A stretch of DNA of 64,000 nucleotides from a gamma proteobacterium NOR5-3 (GTDB taxonomy: Bacteria; Pseudomonadota; Gammaproteobacteria; Pseudomonadales; Halieaceae). The position numbers were made by a program, and so were the translations under genes. The first letter of the stretch is position 1; the number at the start of each line of letters is the position of its first letter. Of the stretch, positions 17,413 through 31,950 are shown in pieces. The DNA is taken from positions 132,271 to 196,270 of the forward strand of contig DS999408.1 of assembly GCA_000158155.1 (NCBI GenBank), given 5' to 3'. The notes below the pieces were generated by a model, which searched no databases, was not told where the DNA came from, and worked only from the letters and a program-made list of their open reading frames with translations.

Positions 17413-17496
17413 GGAGGGGTTCCCGAGTGGCCAAAGGGATCAGACTGTAAATCTGACGCGCGAGCTTCGGTGGTTCGAATCCACCTCCCTCCACCA
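17413..17496 (+). tRNA. tyrU: tRNA-Tyr (anticodon GTA)
   Basis: 84-nt class II tRNA with a long variable arm and encoded CCA. The acceptor stem GGAGGGG pairs with TCCCTCC; the anticodon stem TCAGA/TCTGA holds loop CTGTAAA with anticodon GTA. First tRNA of the Tyr-Gly-Thr-tuf transcript. Confidence 0.97.
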
Positions 17497-17556
17497 TAAG
17501 TTTTTGAAAAGAAAGAAAGAAATAAACGCGGTGGTTTGCAGTTTGATCATCGTCAG

Positions 17557-17600
17557 AGAGCGCCGCGCGACCATCAGTGAGGGGTCGTGCAGGGCGCTCT
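17557..17600 (+). other. Hairpin between tRNA-Tyr and tRNA-Gly
   Basis: The 136-nt spacer contains an inverted repeat: AGAGCGCC (17557-17564) with GGCGCTCT (17593-17600), and inside it CGACC (17568-17572) with GGTCG (17583-17587). There is no T-run after it, so a processing stem or transcript spacer structure is more likely than a terminator. Confidence 0.55.
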
Positions 17601-17632
17601 GCGGCTTGTGCTGGTGAGACAAGGTAATTACC

Positions 17633-17706
17633 GCGGGTATAGTTCAAAGGTAGAACCTCAGCCTTCCAAGCTGATGATGTGGGTTCGATTCCCACTACCC
17701 GCTCCA
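17633..17706 (+). tRNA. glyT: tRNA-Gly (anticodon TCC)
   Basis: 74-nt tRNA with encoded CCA. The acceptor stem GCGGGTA pairs with TACCCGC; the anticodon stem TCAGC/GCTGA holds loop CTTCCAA with anticodon TCC, reading GGA and GGG. Second tRNA of the cluster. Confidence 0.97.
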
Positions 17707-17842
17707 GCAATAGCGTCTGATGCGGCGCTCATTCGAAAGGATGGGTGGCGCTCGGCAGGCAGGGGCTGACGAGAGTCAGTAAGGCGTTGAGTAGTTGGGC
17801 GCCTATTGAGATGTACAGAGTAGGTGCAGAAGCAGTCTACAG

Positions 17843-17918
<76 letters not shown>

Positions 17919-18036
17919 TTGCTTTAGCTGTTGTGCAAATTGTGTGTGGTGGGTGCGGTAAATCGCGCGACACCGTAAAAGAATCAAAGATGATGCGTGG
18001 CGGGTAATCGCCACCGGTGCAAGGAGAGTAGTTGTA

Positions 18037-19260
18037 ATGGCAAAAGCAGCATTTGAGCGCGATAAGCCCCACGTCAATGTGGGCACGATTGGGCACGTTG
18101 ACCATGGTAAGACGACGCTGACGGCGGCGCTTACACGGGTTTGCTCTGAGGTATGGGGCGGCGAGTTGGTTGCGTTTGACGGTATCGATAACGCACCGGA
18201 AGAGCGAGAGCGCGGCATTACGATTGCGACTTCGCACGTTGAATACGAGTCAAACGCGCGTCACTACGCTCACGTTGACTGCCCGGGGCACGCGGATTAT
18301 GTGAAGAACATGATCACCGGTGCTGCGCAGATGGACGGTGCGATTCTGGTATGTGGTGCGACTGACGGCCCTATGCCCCAGACGCGTGAGCACATCCTGC
18401 TGTCACGTCAGGTAGGCGTACCGTACATCGTGGTATTCCTGAACAAGGCAGACCTGCTGGCGGAAGATTGTGGCGGTGCAGATTCAGAAGAATACGAAGA
18501 GATGAAAGAGCTGGTTGAGATGGAGCTTCGTGAGCTTCTGGACCAGTACGAGTTCCCCGGTGACGACACTCCCATCATCTGCGGTTCGGCGCTCATGGCG
18601 TTGAACGGCGAAGATGAGAACGGATTGGGCACAACGGCGGTGAAGACCCTGGTTGAGACACTGGATTCTTACATTCCTGAGCCCGAGCGTGCGATTGATC
18701 AGCCCTTCCTGATGCCGGTAGAGGACGTGTTCTCTATCTCGGGTCGTGGCACGGTTGTTACCGGTCGTGTTGAGCGTGGCATTGTGAAAGTTGGCGACGA
18801 GATTGAGATTGTCGGCATCAAGGACACAGCCAAGACCACCTGTACGGGTGTTGAGATGTTCCGCAAGCTGCTCGACGAAGGTCGTGCAGGCGAGAACGTA
18901 GGTGTACTTCTGCGTGGTACCAAGCGTGAAGAAGTTGAGCGTGGTCAGGTACTGTCCAAGCCAGGCAGTGTGAATCCTCACACCAAGTTTGAGTCTGAGG
19001 TTTATGTACTGTCCAAGGACGAGGGTGGTCGTCACACGCCGTTCTTCAAGGGCTACCGTCCGCAGTTTTACTTCCGTACGACTGACGTGACCGGTGCTTG
19101 TGAGCTTCCGGAAGGCGTTGAGATGGTCATGCCGGGTGACAACGTACAGATGGTAGTGACGTTGATTGCCCCGATTGCGATGGAAGAAGGTCTGCGTTTT
19201 GCGATCCGAGAGGGTGGCCGAACAGTAGGCGCGGGCGTCGTCGCCAAGATCCTCGAGTAA
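18037..19260 (+). CDS. tuf: Elongation factor Tu, copy 1
   Basis: GTPase that brings aminoacyl-tRNA to the ribosome. 407 residues. G-domain motifs [10 protein letters not shown] (18-27), [12 protein letters not shown] and GSAL are present, followed by the two beta-barrel domains. It is longer than E. coli EF-Tu (394), with a stretch [20 protein letters not shown] in the region where lengths vary. Starts with ATG after AAGGAGAG. The protein is identical to that of copy 2 at 36241; the two genes differ at about six positions, all silent and all in the first 400 bp, including ATG against GTG at the start. Confidence 0.98.
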   Translation: MAKAAFERDKPHVNVGTIGHVDHGKTTLTAALTRVCSEVWGGELVAFDGIDNAPEERERGITIATSHVEYESNARHYAHVDCPGHADYVKNMITGAAQMDGAILVCGATDGPMPQTREHILLSRQVGVPYIVVFLNKADLLAEDCGGADSEEYEEMKELVEMELRELLDQYEFPGDDTPIICGSALMALNGEDENGLGTTAVKTLVETLDSYIPEPERAIDQPFLMPVEDVFSISGRGTVVTGRVERGIVKVGDEIEIVGIKDTAKTTCTGVEMFRKLLDEGRAGENVGVLLRGTKREEVERGQVLSKPGSVNPHTKFESEVYVLSKDEGGRHTPFFKGYRPQFYFRTTDVTGACELPEGVEMVMPGDNVQMVVTLIAPIAMEEGLRFAIREGGRTVGAGVVAKILE

Positions 19261-19282
19261 AGCGTTAGTCCCACACCGGCTT

Positions 19283-19352
19283 GGACCGGCGCACCTGTTT
19301 CTTCGCTTCGCGCTTTGCGCGAGTAAACGCTTCGAAACAGGCACACCGGTCC
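19283..19352 (+). repeat. Long imperfect inverted repeat after tuf copy 1
   Basis: The arms 19283-19301 and 19334-19352 (GGACCGG..CCTGTTTC against its complement) pair over 19 bp with three mismatches. The loop contains a nested CGCG-CTTT-GCGCG structure. There is no T-run. The same sequence follows tuf copy 2 at 37487-37556. It may end or stabilise the tuf mRNA. Confidence 0.65.
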
Positions 19353-19384
19353 AGTCCTGAGGCATTACCCGAGCGAGACTGGGT

Positions 19385-19426
19385 GGTGTTACGAAGCGAG
19401 CGTAAAAGCGCAAGCAGCGAGCGGAG
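19385..19426 (+). repeat. GC-rich dispersed repeat, copy A
   Basis: Core GGTGTTACGAAGCG...GTAAAAGCG..AGCAGCGAGCGGAG, flanked by GGCATTAC (19361-19368) and its complement GTAATGCC (19426-19433). Related copies occur at 37589-37630, 37748-37784 and, inverted, at 54669-54707, each in the non-coding stretch after an operon end. Confidence 0.65.
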
Positions 19427-19486
19427 TAATGCCAGCGAGTCTCGCGAAGTGCATCGCAAGATGTTGTTGGACTTGGTGAAACGATC

Positions 19487-19516
19487 AAGCCGGACCGTTA
19501 TTTGGCGGTTCGGCTT
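19487..19516 (+). terminator. Hairpin before tRNA-Trp
   Basis: AAGCCGGACCG (19487-19497) pairs with CGGTTCGGCTT (19506-19516) with one G-T pair and an 8-nt loop. The T-run after it is interrupted (CTTCGTCGTCT), so it may be a weak terminator or a processing stem between tuf and tRNA-Trp. It lies outside the part shared with tuf copy 2. Confidence 0.45.
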
Positions 19517-19549
19517 CGTCGTCTGAAGGCGAAAGAAGAAGCAGGTTTC

Positions 19550-19625
<76 letters not shown>

Positions 19626-19680
19626 TATTGGCAGGACACAGTCCGGAGCATTAGCTGTCGGACTTGATTAAGGTAAGCAA

Positions 19681-20043
19681 ATGAGTGCAGAGGCACCCGT
19701 AAGCCGTTTCGACGGTATGAAATGGCTGGTGGTTGCAGCGTTGGTCGCTGTGGCTGTCGTCGGCAATAGTTATTTTGCAAACGAATCGCTGCTGTATCGC
19801 GTGCTTGGCATTGTTGCGCTTGCGGCAGTCGCTGGTTTTGTTGCGCTGCAAACTGCGAAAGGCGCGTCTTTCTGGTCCTTGGTTAAGGGTTCGCGAACGG
19901 AGATCCGAAAGGTTGTCTGGCCCACGCGACAGGAAACAGTCCAGACCACAATGATTGTTGTGGCATTTGTATTGGTAGTGGCGTTGATTCTCTGGGGACT
20001 TGATTCGTTCCTGGGTTGGCTTGTTTCGCTGGTCATTGGCTAG
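19681..20043 (+). CDS. secE: Preprotein translocase subunit SecE
   Basis: Small essential subunit of the SecYEG channel. 120 residues, the three-helix form of gammaproteobacteria: hydrophobic segments at about 14-30, 38-56 and 92-118. The conserved amphipathic SecE motif is [20 protein letters not shown] at residues 71-90, just before the last helix. It precedes nusG by 20 bp in the classical secE-nusG pair. Confidence 0.96.
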   Translation: MSAEAPVSRFDGMKWLVVAALVAVAVVGNSYFANESLLYRVLGIVALAAVAGFVALQTAKGASFWSLVKGSRTEIRKVVWPTRQETVQTTMIVVAFVLVVALILWGLDSFLGWLVSLVIG

Positions 20044-20063
20044 CGGCGGATCGGAGAAAGAGA

Positions 20064-20597
20064 ATGGCAATGCGTTGGTATGTTGTGCACGCCTACTCGG
20101 GCTACGAGAAGAAAGTTGCGACTGCGCTAAAAGAGCGCATTGAGTTGCACGGGATGACAGATCGTTTTGGCGATGTGCTTGTACCCACCGAAGAGGTTGT
20201 CGAGATGCGTGGCGGCCAAAAGCGTCGCAGCGAGCGCAAGTTCTTCCCGGGCTATGTGCTGGTTCAGATGGAGCTTGGCGACGACACCTGGCACCTGGTT
20301 AAAGAAACGCCGCGGGTGCTGGGGTTTATTGGCGGCAAGGCTGACGCTCCGGCGCCCATTACCGACGCTGAGGCCCAGGCCATACTGAGTCGTATCGAAG
20401 AAGGTACCGAGGCGCCACGTCCCAAGACCATGTTCGAGCCTGGCGAGATGGTTCGGGTTGTGGACGGGCCGTTTAATGACTTTAACGGCGTGGTAGAAGA
20501 AGTGAACTACGAAAAGAGCCGTTTGAACGTTGCGGTGCTGATTTTCGGGCGTTCAACGCCCGTAGAACTGGAATTCGGTCAGGTCGAAAAGGCTTGA
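20064..20597 (+). CDS. nusG: Transcription termination/antitermination factor NusG
   Basis: Binds RNA polymerase and couples it to Rho or to ribosomal protein S10. The NGN domain begins [20 protein letters not shown] and includes [12 protein letters not shown] and RVLGFIGG. The C-terminal KOW domain is [22 protein letters not shown]. 177 residues from ATG 20064 after a GGAGAAAGAGA ribosome binding site; the open frame to 20016 runs back into secE. Confidence 0.97.
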   Translation: MAMRWYVVHAYSGYEKKVATALKERIELHGMTDRFGDVLVPTEEVVEMRGGQKRRSERKFFPGYVLVQMELGDDTWHLVKETPRVLGFIGGKADAPAPITDAEAQAILSRIEEGTEAPRPKTMFEPGEMVRVVDGPFNDFNGVVEEVNYEKSRLNVAVLIFGRSTPVELEFGQVEKA

Positions 20598-20671
20598 TCA
20601 AGGGTTGTGGCGGCCTGGCCGTCGCAATAGATAAAGGCGGACGTTAAAACGTCCAGATTGGGGAGGCTGCA

Positions 20672-20705
20672 GCGCCAAAGTCCTGTCGGGACTTAGCGAC
20701 TTGGC
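20672..20705 (+). promoter_or_regulatory. Candidate L1-binding leader structure before rplK
   Basis: In the 133-nt nusG-rplK spacer, AAGTCC (20678-20683) pairs with GGACTT (20689-20694). An outer stem GCCAA (20674-20678) with TTGGC (20701-20705) partly overlaps it, leaving a one-sided internal loop. Two helices joined by an asymmetric loop is the general shape of the L1 target that controls L11-L1 mRNA. A second hairpin GGACGT/ACGTCC lies at 20639-20654. The assignment is inference. Confidence 0.4.
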
Positions 20706-20730
20706 CGATTGAACCCAGGAGAGAGTCATC

Positions 20731-21165
20731 ATGGCAAAGAAAGTCGAAGCGTATATCAAGCTTCAGGTGCCTGCCGGTCAAGCTAACCCGAGCCCTCCCG
20801 TGGGTCCGGCGTTGGGCCAGCACGGCGTGAATATTATGGAATTCTGCAAGGCCTTTAATGCGGAAACGCAGGGTGTTGAGCCCGGTCTGCCTATTCCTGT
20901 AGTGATCACGGTTTACGGCGATCGCTCCTTTACGTTTATCAAGAAGACACCACCGGCTTCTGTATTGCTGCGCAAAATAGCGGGCATCGCCAAAGGTTCC
21001 GGAGAGCCGAACACCAAGAAGGTGGCTAAGGTTAACCGTGCGCAGTTGGAAGAAGTGGCAACGCAGAAATGGCCAGATCTTACAGCGTCGGACATGGACG
21101 CGGCGGTACGCACCATCGCTGGCAGCGCTCGTTCTGCTGGTATTGATGTAGAGGGGGTGAACTAA
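20731..21165 (+). CDS. rplK: 50S ribosomal protein L11
   Basis: L11 of the GTPase-associated stalk base, binding 23S rRNA and needed for RelA activation. 144 residues. The N-terminal domain has the proline-rich [26 protein letters not shown]. The C-terminal domain, which binds RNA, includes [13 protein letters not shown]. The stop overlaps the rplA start by one base (TAATG), so L11 and L1 are translationally coupled. Confidence 0.98.
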   Translation: MAKKVEAYIKLQVPAGQANPSPPVGPALGQHGVNIMEFCKAFNAETQGVEPGLPIPVVITVYGDRSFTFIKKTPPASVLLRKIAGIAKGSGEPNTKKVAKVNRAQLEEVATQKWPDLTASDMDAAVRTIAGSARSAGIDVEGVN

Positions 21166-21869
21166 TGGCTAAGCTCAGCAAGCGACTTAAGTCTTTTCGC
21201 GAGAAAATCGATCCCACACGTGCCTACACGCTTGACGAGGCCGTTGGTCTCTTGAAAGAAGTGTCTACGGTCAAGTTTAACGAGACTGTTGAGGTCGCGG
21301 TTAAGCTCGGCATCGACGCGCGTAAATCTGATCAGGCCGTTCGGGGCGCTACGACGCTTCCGCACGGTACGGGCAGTGAGGTACGTGTTGCTGTGTTCGC
21401 TCAGGGTGAGGCCGCTGAAAAAGCGACTGCCGCTGGCGCCGACATGGTGGGCATGGATGATCTGGGCGAGCAAATCAAGGGCGGCATGATGGATTTTGAC
21501 GTGGTTGTCGCGTCTCCAGATGCCATGCGGGTCGTTGGTCAACTGGGTCAGATCCTAGGTCCACGCGGCTTGATGCCTAACCCTAAAACCGGAACCGTGA
21601 CTCCAGACGTAGAAACGGCTGTGAAGAACGCGAAAGCGGGTCAGATGCGTTACCGCACCGACAAGAACGGCATCGTGCACGGCGGTATTGGCAAGATCAG
21701 CTTCGAGGCCGATGCTATTCGCGGCAACCTCGAGGCGGTGCTTGCTGATCTGCGCAAGGCCAAGCCGGCGTCGTCCAAAGGGATTTATATGAGAAAGGTA
21801 ACGCTGTCGACCACTATGGGTCCTGGCATTACCGTTGATCAGTCGTCTTTGGATGCGAAGCTCGCCTGA
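21165..21869 (+). CDS. rplA: 50S ribosomal protein L1
   Basis: L1 of the movable L1 stalk that helps release E-site tRNA; in other bacteria it also represses its own mRNA. 234 residues, normal length. Signatures are [20 protein letters not shown] near the N-terminus and [15 protein letters not shown] around residue 128. Coupled to rplK and followed by the long rplJ leader. Confidence 0.98.
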   Translation: MAKLSKRLKSFREKIDPTRAYTLDEAVGLLKEVSTVKFNETVEVAVKLGIDARKSDQAVRGATTLPHGTGSEVRVAVFAQGEAAEKATAAGADMVGMDDLGEQIKGGMMDFDVVVASPDAMRVVGQLGQILGPRGLMPNPKTGTVTPDVETAVKNAKAGQMRYRTDKNGIVHGGIGKISFEADAIRGNLEAVLADLRKAKPASSKGIYMRKVTLSTTMGPGITVDQSSLDAKLA

Positions 21870-22233
21870 GCGGTTTGATTTTTAGAATAAGGTGGCGGTC
21901 CTTCAAAAGAGGGCCGTTGCCGGGGTCGCTCAGGGACGAGTGATCGACGATGACAAATGCCGTAATCCGGCCTTGTCGTCCTTTGATAAGGTCTCAGCAA
22001 AAGGCTGTCTGTACGCGTAAGTGTGCTGGTGTTGCCAGGCGCCGATGACCATCAAAGACCGTAGGTGTGCTGTGAATCTTTGACCCTGTGGGGCAGTTTT
22101 GCAGCACTTAATCCAGCCGGTCGGCTGAGCCTGCGCAGATGGTGAGAAGATTCACCACATGAGTGGTGTCGCGTTGCCAAGTGCATAGCACGAAGCGCGC
22201 GGTGCCTGAGTAAGTAATCCAGGAGTATAACCA
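21870..22233 (+). promoter_or_regulatory. rplA-rplJ intergenic leader (probable L10 control region)
   Basis: 364 bp without a gene. In gammaproteobacteria the mRNA before rplJ folds into the L10-L12 binding site that controls rplJL translation; the length and position fit. Several GC-rich inverted segments are seen near the start (GGCGGTCCTTCAAAAGAGGGCCG). I could not fix the L10 site or a clear -35/-10 pair by eye. The rplJ ribosome binding site is CAGGAG at its end. Confidence 0.5.
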
Positions 22234-22767
22234 GTGGCAATTGGACTCGAAGACAAGAAAGCGATCGTAGCTGAAGTTAACGAGACTGCCACCAGTGCTA
22301 TGTCTCTCGTAATCGCTGATGCACGTGGTGTATCGGTAAGCGGGATGACAGCGCTGCGCAAGGATGCTCGTGAAAGTCAGGTAACTCTGCGCGTTGTGCG
22401 CAACACCCTGGCCAAGCGTGCTCTGGAAGGAACCGACTATGAGTGTGTCAATGACGCGCTGGTAGGCCCTTCATTGTTCGGATTTTCTATGGAAGATCCG
22501 GGCGCTGCGGCGAGACTCTTCAAGGACTTTGCGAAAGACAACAAAGCTTTTGAAGTGAAAGTACTGGCGGTGAGCGGCCAAATGCTGGGTGCGGATCAGT
22601 TGGATGTGCTGGCGACGTTGCCAACGCGCGATCAAGCGCTCTCGATGTTGATGAGTGTTATGAAAGCGCCGGTAACAAAGCTGGCTCAGACAATGAACGA
22701 AGTACCTGGAAAGTTGGTTCGCACACTGGCAGCAGTACGCGATCAGAAAGAGCAGGAAGCGGCCTAA
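22234..22767 (+). CDS. rplJ: 50S ribosomal protein L10
   Basis: Stalk-base protein that anchors the L7/L12 dimers through its C-terminal helix and represses its own mRNA together with L12. 177 residues. Starts with GTG ([15 protein letters not shown]) after CAGGAG. The rRNA-binding N-terminal domain contains [22 protein letters not shown]. It is 63 bp before rplL. Confidence 0.97.
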   Translation: MAIGLEDKKAIVAEVNETATSAMSLVIADARGVSVSGMTALRKDARESQVTLRVVRNTLAKRALEGTDYECVNDALVGPSLFGFSMEDPGAAARLFKDFAKDNKAFEVKVLAVSGQMLGADQLDVLATLPTRDQALSMLMSVMKAPVTKLAQTMNEVPGKLVRTLAAVRDQKEQEAA

Positions 22768-22830
22768 ACAGCACTTTTTGCATTCAGCCAGAATCCGCTA
22801 GCAATAGCAGAAGATTAGGAGATAGACCTC

Positions 22831-23208
22831 ATGGGTATGTCAAAAGACGACATTTTGACGGCAATCGCCGAGATGAGCGTAATGGAAGTTGTGGAGCTCA
22901 TCGATGCAATGGAAGAGAAGTTTGGTGTAACAGCCGCTGCGGCAGTAGCAGCAGCGCCAGCAGCAGCTGGTGATGCCGGTGCAGCAGCAGAAGAGCAGAC
23001 CGAGTTTGACGTAATGCTCACCGCTGCTGGTGACAAGAAAGTTAATGTCATCAAGGTTGTTCGCGCAGTAACTGGCCTTGGCCTGAAAGAAGCCAAAGGC
23101 CTCGTTGACGGCGCTCCTTCCGCAATCAAGGAAGGCGCCTCCAAAGACGAAGCAGAAGACATCAAGAAGCAGCTTGAAGAAGCTGGCGGCTCCGCGGAGC
23201 TCAAGTAA
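22831..23208 (+). CDS. rplL: 50S ribosomal protein L7/L12
   Basis: Multicopy acidic stalk protein that recruits translational GTPases. 125 residues: N-terminal dimerisation domain ([30 protein letters not shown]), Ala-rich hinge (about residues 32-52) and C-terminal domain with [27 protein letters not shown]. Strong AGGAGATAG ribosome binding site, as needed for four copies per ribosome. Confidence 0.98.
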   Translation: MGMSKDDILTAIAEMSVMEVVELIDAMEEKFGVTAAAAVAAAPAAAGDAGAAAEEQTEFDVMLTAAGDKKVNVIKVVRAVTGLGLKEAKGLVDGAPSAIKEGASKDEAEDIKKQLEEAGGSAELK

Positions 23209-23218
23209 TCTTGACGTC

Positions 23219-23274
23219 TGCCCGGGTGCGCCCGGGCAAAGAAAGGCTGGTGGGTATTTGCCCGCCGGCCTTTT
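23219..23274 (+). terminator. rplL-rpoB attenuator / processing hairpins
   Basis: Two hairpins: a perfect 8-bp stem TGCCCGGG/CCCGGGCA (23219-23238), then AGGCTGGTGGG (23244-23254) with CCCGCCGGCCT (23261-23271), ending in only four T. In E. coli the same gap contains a partial terminator and an RNase III site that lower rpoBC relative to rplL. The short T-run fits partial read-through. Confidence 0.7.
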
Positions 23275-23361
23275 CCCGCTTTAGCTGTTGTTGATTCGAC
23301 GCTAGCGGAGAACGAATTTTTTTGGCCGCCGTTGGTTGGCTTTTAACGCTGGGGAGTACAG

Positions 23362-26300
23362 ATGCCTTACTCGTACACTGAGAAAAAACGCATCCGCAAG
23401 GATTTCGGCACGATGCCGACAGTCATGGATGTGCCCTACCTGCTGGCGATACAGCTTGATTCGTATCGCAAGTTCACGCAGCAGGGCGTATCCCTGGAAG
23501 AGCGTCTGGACTATGGCCTGCATGCGGCCTTTAAGTCCGTGTTCCCGATTGTCAGCTACAGTGGCAATGCTGCACTGGAGTACGTGGACTACCGTCTGGG
23601 TACTCCCGTTTTTGATGTCAGCGAATGCCAGCTGCGTGGCGTGACCTATTCCTGCTCGCTGCGGGTGAAGGTACGTCTGATCATTTACGATAAGGAAAGC
23701 TCGAACAAAACGATCAAGGACATCAAGGAGCAGGAAGTCTACATGGGCGAGATTCCGCTCATGACGGACAACGGTACCTTCGTTATCAACGGTACTGAGC
23801 GGGTTATCGTTTCCCAGCTACACCGCTCTCCGGGCGTATTCTTTGATCATGACAAGGGTAAGACCCATTCGTCGGGCAAGCTCCTGTATTCGGCTCGCAT
23901 CATCCCTTACCGTGGTTCCTGGCTCGACTTTGAATTTGACCCCAAGGACATGGTTTTTGCCCGAATCGATCGTCGCCGCAAGTTGCCGGCCACGATTCTT
24001 CTTCGGGCACTGGGATATGAGTCCGAAGAAATCCTTTCTATGTTCTACGATTTCAACGTTTTCACCGTAGACGCTGATGGCGGCTTCAATATGGAGCTGA
24101 TCCCCGAGCGTTTGCGCGGAGACGTAGCCGCCTTCGATATTATGGTTGGCAAAAAAGTGATTGTGGAGCAGGGTCGTCGTATCACCGCTCGGCACATTCG
24201 TGAGCTCGAGAAGGCCGGTGCAAAAGAGCTTCCCGTACCCCCGGAGTATCTCCACGGCCGCGCCCTGGCTAAGAACATCGTCGACGAGAAAAGCGGCGAA
24301 GTGCTGTTTGAGTGCAATACCGAGGTCAGTGAAGAGGTTTTAACCCAGCTTGCCGACGCTAAGATCACCACAATTGAGACCTTGTATACCAACGAACTCG
24401 ATTGCGGACCGTTTATCTCCCATACCCTGCGCCAGGACTCCACGCGCAACGAACTCGAGGCACTGGTCGAGATTTATCGCATGATGCGTCCCGGTGAGCC
24501 GCCGACTAAAGAGTCAGCGGAGAACCTGTTCCAGAACCTTTTCTTCTCATCAGATCGCTACGACCTCTCGGGTGTTGGACGTATGAAGTTCAACCGTCGC
24601 CTGGGTCGGGAGGAGATTGTGGGTGAGGGCACGCTGTCCCGTGAGGACATCGTGGATGTACTGCAGACGCTGGTGGGTATTCGCAACGGTAAAGGTATGG
24701 TCGATGATATCGATCACCTGGGTAACCGTCGTATCCGTAGCGTGGGCGAGATGGCGGAGAACCAGTTCCGCGTAGGTCTAGTCCGAGTAGAGCGCGCAGT
24801 GAAAGAGCGCCTGTCCATGGCTGAGAGCGAAGGCTTGATGCCGCAGGATCTGATTAACGCCAAGCCCGTGTCGGCTGCGGTTAAAGAGTTCTTTGGTTCC
24901 AGTCAGCTGTCGCAGTTTATGGACCAGAACAACCCGCTGTCGGAAGTTACTCACAAGCGCCGCGTATCGGCCTTGGGGCCAGGCGGTCTTACGCGAGAGC
25001 GCGCGGGCTTTGAGGTTCGCGACGTACATCCGACACACTACGGTCGGGTCTGTCCTATTGAGACACCGGAAGGCCCGAACATCGGCCTGATCAACTCCCT
25101 GGCAGTCTATGCCCGCACCAACGAGTACGGATTCCTGGAGAGCCCTTACCGCAAGGTTGTAGATGGTGTCGTTACCGATGACATTGAGTATCTTTCAGCG
25201 ATCAACGAAGCCGAGCACGTGATTGCCCAGGCCTCTGCGGAACTTGACAGCAAGAACCGCTTTGTTGACGAGTTGATTGCAGTACGTCACCTGAATGAAT
25301 TTACGGTGATGGATCCGGATCGTGTTGATTACATGGACGTTTCACCACAACAGATTGTGTCCGTGGCGGCGGCGTTGATTCCGTTCCTCGAGCACGATGA
25401 CGCCAACCGCGCCTTGATGGGTTCGAACATGCAGCGCCAGGCGGTGCCTACGCTGCGCAGTGAGAAGCCCCTTGTCGGTACCGGCATGGAGCGGTTTGTG
25501 GCCGCCGATTCGGGCGTATGTGTGGTAGCCAAGCGTCCGGGTGTTATCGACTCTGTTGATGCCAGCCGTATTGTGGTGCGTGTGGACGACTCGGAGGTGG
25601 GTCCTGGTGAAGCGCCGGTCGATATTTACAATTTGACCAAGTACACCCGCTCTAACCAGAACACCTGTATCAACCAGCGTCCTATTGTGGGTCGCGGAGA
25701 TTCGGTGGCGCGGGGCGATATCCTCGCAGACGGTCCGTCCATTGATTTGGGTGAGCTGGCTCTTGGGCAGAATATGCGCATCGCATTCATGCCCTGGAAT
25801 GGCTACAACTTCGAAGACTCGATCCTTGTATCAGAGCGAGTTGTCAAGGAAGACCGCTTTACAACCATTCACATTCAAGAGCTCACCTGTATTGCCCGTG
25901 ATACCAAGCTCGGATCTGAAGAGATCTCTGCCGACATTCCTAACGTAGGGGAGGGCGCACTGTCCAACCTGGATGAGTCGGGAATTGTCTACATCGGTGC
26001 GGAAGTGGATGCCGGGGACATACTGGTCGGTAAAGTGACTCCCAAGGGCGAAACGCAGCTGACTCCAGAAGAGAAGCTCCTGCGTGCGATCTTTGGTGAG
26101 AAAGCGTCGGATGTGAAAGACACCTCTCTGCGTGTGCCTTCGAGTACCAAGGGTACGGTTATCGACGTGCAGGTATTTACCCGTGATGGGCTTGAGAAAG
26201 ATGCTCGTGCGAAGCACATCGAAAAGACTCAGCTTGATGAGTACCGCAAGGATCTCAAAGAAGAGTTCCGCATCTATGAAGAAGCGACGTACTCCTGGCT

Positions 26301-27435
26301 TGGTAACCTTATCAAGGGTGCCAAGACGGTTAGCGGTGGCGGACTCTCCAAGGGAACCCAGCTGACGGATGCCGTGCTTGCTGAACTGGATCGCGAGCAG
26401 TGGTTCAAGCTCAAGCTCGACAACGCCGAGTTGAATGACGCTCTTGCGTCAGCGCAAAACCAGCTCGAAGAGCAGAACAAGCACCTCGAAGAGCGTTTTG
26501 AAGACAAGAAGAACAAGCTTCAGAGTGGCGATGACCTTGCGCCCGGCGTGCTCAAGATCGTCAAGGTTTACCTTGCGGTCAAGCGTCGCATCCAGCCAGG
26601 CGACAAGATGGCCGGTCGTCACGGTAACAAGGGTGTGATCTCGGTGATTATGCCGGTTGAAGACATGCCCTATGACGAAAATGGTGAGCCGGTTGATATC
26701 GTGCTGAACCCGCTGGGTGTACCGTCACGCATGAACGTGGGGCAGATTCTTGAAACCCACCTGGGCATGGCCGCACGGGGTCTTGGAAACAAGATCAACG
26801 AAATGCTTGAGGAGCAGCGCAAGACGGCTGATATCCGAAAGTTCCTCGAAAGCATCTATAACAACGGTGCGGGTCGTGGTGCGGACATCAAGGGTCTGAA
26901 CGACGGTGAAGTGCTCGAGTTGGCCAAGAACCTCACCGCAGGCGTTCCCATGGCGACTCCCGCTTTTGATGGCGCTGCAGAAGAGTCCATTAAAGAGCTG
27001 CTGGAACTTGCCGGCATGAACGAGAGCGGTCAGGTTCGGTTGTACGACGGTCGTACAGGGGATGCCTTCGATCGCGACGTGACCGTGGGCTATATGTATA
27101 TGCTCAAGCTCAACCACCTGGTGGATGACAAGATGCACGCACGTTCCACCGGATCCTACAGCCTTGTTACCCAGCAGCCGCTGGGTGGTAAGGCCCAGTT
27201 TGGTGGTCAGCGCTTTGGAGAGATGGAGGTCTGGGCTTTGGAAGCTTACGGCGCGGCCTACACTCTGCAGGAGATGCTGACGGTCAAGTCGGATGACGTG
27301 GCGGGTCGTACGAAGATGTACAAAAACATTGTCGATGGTGACCATCGCATGGAGCCGGGTATGCCCGAGTCCTTCAATGTGCTCGTAAAGGAAATTCGCT
27401 CCCTCGGTATCGATATCGAGTTGGAAAGCGAATAA
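23362..27435 (+). CDS. rpoB: RNA polymerase beta subunit
   Basis: Catalytic beta subunit, 1357 residues, the gammaproteobacterial length. The rifampicin region is seen as [30 protein letters not shown] with the sensitive-type residues. Other landmarks are [19 protein letters not shown] and the C-terminal [10 protein letters not shown] and [19 protein letters not shown] clamp/switch segments. ATG at 23362 after GGGGAG. Followed by rpoC after 73 bp. Confidence 0.98.
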   Translation: MPYSYTEKKRIRKDFGTMPTVMDVPYLLAIQLDSYRKFTQQGVSLEERLDYGLHAAFKSVFPIVSYSGNAALEYVDYRLGTPVFDVSECQLRGVTYSCSLRVKVRLIIYDKESSNKTIKDIKEQEVYMGEIPLMTDNGTFVINGTERVIVSQLHRSPGVFFDHDKGKTHSSGKLLYSARIIPYRGSWLDFEFDPKDMVFARIDRRRKLPATILLRALGYESEEILSMFYDFNVFTVDADGGFNMELIPERLRGDVAAFDIMVGKKVIVEQGRRITARHIRELEKAGAKELPVPPEYLHGRALAKNIVDEKSGEVLFECNTEVSEEVLTQLADAKITTIETLYTNELDCGPFISHTLRQDSTRNELEALVEIYRMMRPGEPPTKESAENLFQNLFFSSDRYDLSGVGRMKFNRRLGREEIVGEGTLSREDIVDVLQTLVGIRNGKGMVDDIDHLGNRRIRSVGEMAENQFRVGLVRVERAVKERLSMAESEGLMPQDLINAKPVSAAVKEFFGSSQLSQFMDQNNPLSEVTHKRRVSALGPGGLTRERAGFEVRDVHPTHYGRVCPIETPEGPNIGLINSLAVYARTNEYGFLESPYRKVVDGVVTDDIEYLSAINEAEHVIAQASAELDSKNRFVDELIAVRHLNEFTVMDPDRVDYMDVSPQQIVSVAAALIPFLEHDDANRALMGSNMQRQAVPTLRSEKPLVGTGMERFVAADSGVCVVAKRPGVIDSVDASRIVVRVDDSEVGPGEAPVDIYNLTKYTRSNQNTCINQRPIVGRGDSVARGDILADGPSIDLGELALGQNMRIAFMPWNGYNFEDSILVSERVVKEDRFTTIHIQELTCIARDTKLGSEEISADIPNVGEGALSNLDESGIVYIGAEVDAGDILVGKVTPKGETQLTPEEKLLRAIFGEKASDVKDTSLRVPSSTKGTVIDVQVFTRDGLEKDARAKHIEKTQLDEYRKDLKEEFRIYEEATYSWLGNLIKGAKTVSGGGLSKGTQLTDAVLAELDREQWFKLKLDNAELNDALASAQNQLEEQNKHLEERFEDKKNKLQSGDDLAPGVLKIVKVYLAVKRRIQPGDKMAGRHGNKGVISVIMPVEDMPYDENGEPVDIVLNPLGVPSRMNVGQILETHLGMAARGLGNKINEMLEEQRKTADIRKFLESIYNNGAGRGADIKGLNDGEVLELAKNLTAGVPMATPAFDGAAEESIKELLELAGMNESGQVRLYDGRTGDAFDRDVTVGYMYMLKLNHLVDDKMHARSTGSYSLVTQQPLGGKAQFGGQRFGEMEVWALEAYGAAYTLQEMLTVKSDDVAGRTKMYKNIVDGDHRMEPGMPESFNVLVKEIRSLGIDIELESE

Positions 27436-27508
27436 CACATTAAGGAATCGGTAGTCGGTCGCCCTTTGGGCGGCCGGCACGGCAAGAACACCTCGTGGAG
27501 GAAATGCC

Positions 27509-31732
<4,224 letters not shown>

Positions 31733-31776
31733 GCTCGTGAGCTGAAACTGCATTGCCTCTGTAGAGGCTCGCAAAG

Positions 31777-31809
31777 CGGCGACTGTTAACAGCAGCGCCG
31801 TTTTTTTTT
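31777..31809 (+). terminator. Rho-independent terminator of rpoBC
   Basis: CGGCG (31777-31781) and CGCCG (31796-31800) enclose the palindrome CTGTTAACAG and are followed by nine T (31801-31809). It ends the secE-rpoC gene chain 45 bp after the rpoC stop. Confidence 0.85.
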
Positions 31810-31950
31810 GCGCGTTGAGAGACGTGATGCCTTCAGTCTGTGAGCTGCTTATCGAATTAATCGTTATTGACCTACCGCATGCGTAGTCTACGCTGAGGTT
31901 ACCTCACGGCATTTTTTGCCGCGAGCTTATCCATAAAAAGGACAATAATT

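Noticed and set aside
18484-19488. 334-codon minus-strand frame (and its twin at 36688-37617)
   Set aside because: Antisense to the tuf genes; it exists twice only because tuf is duplicated.
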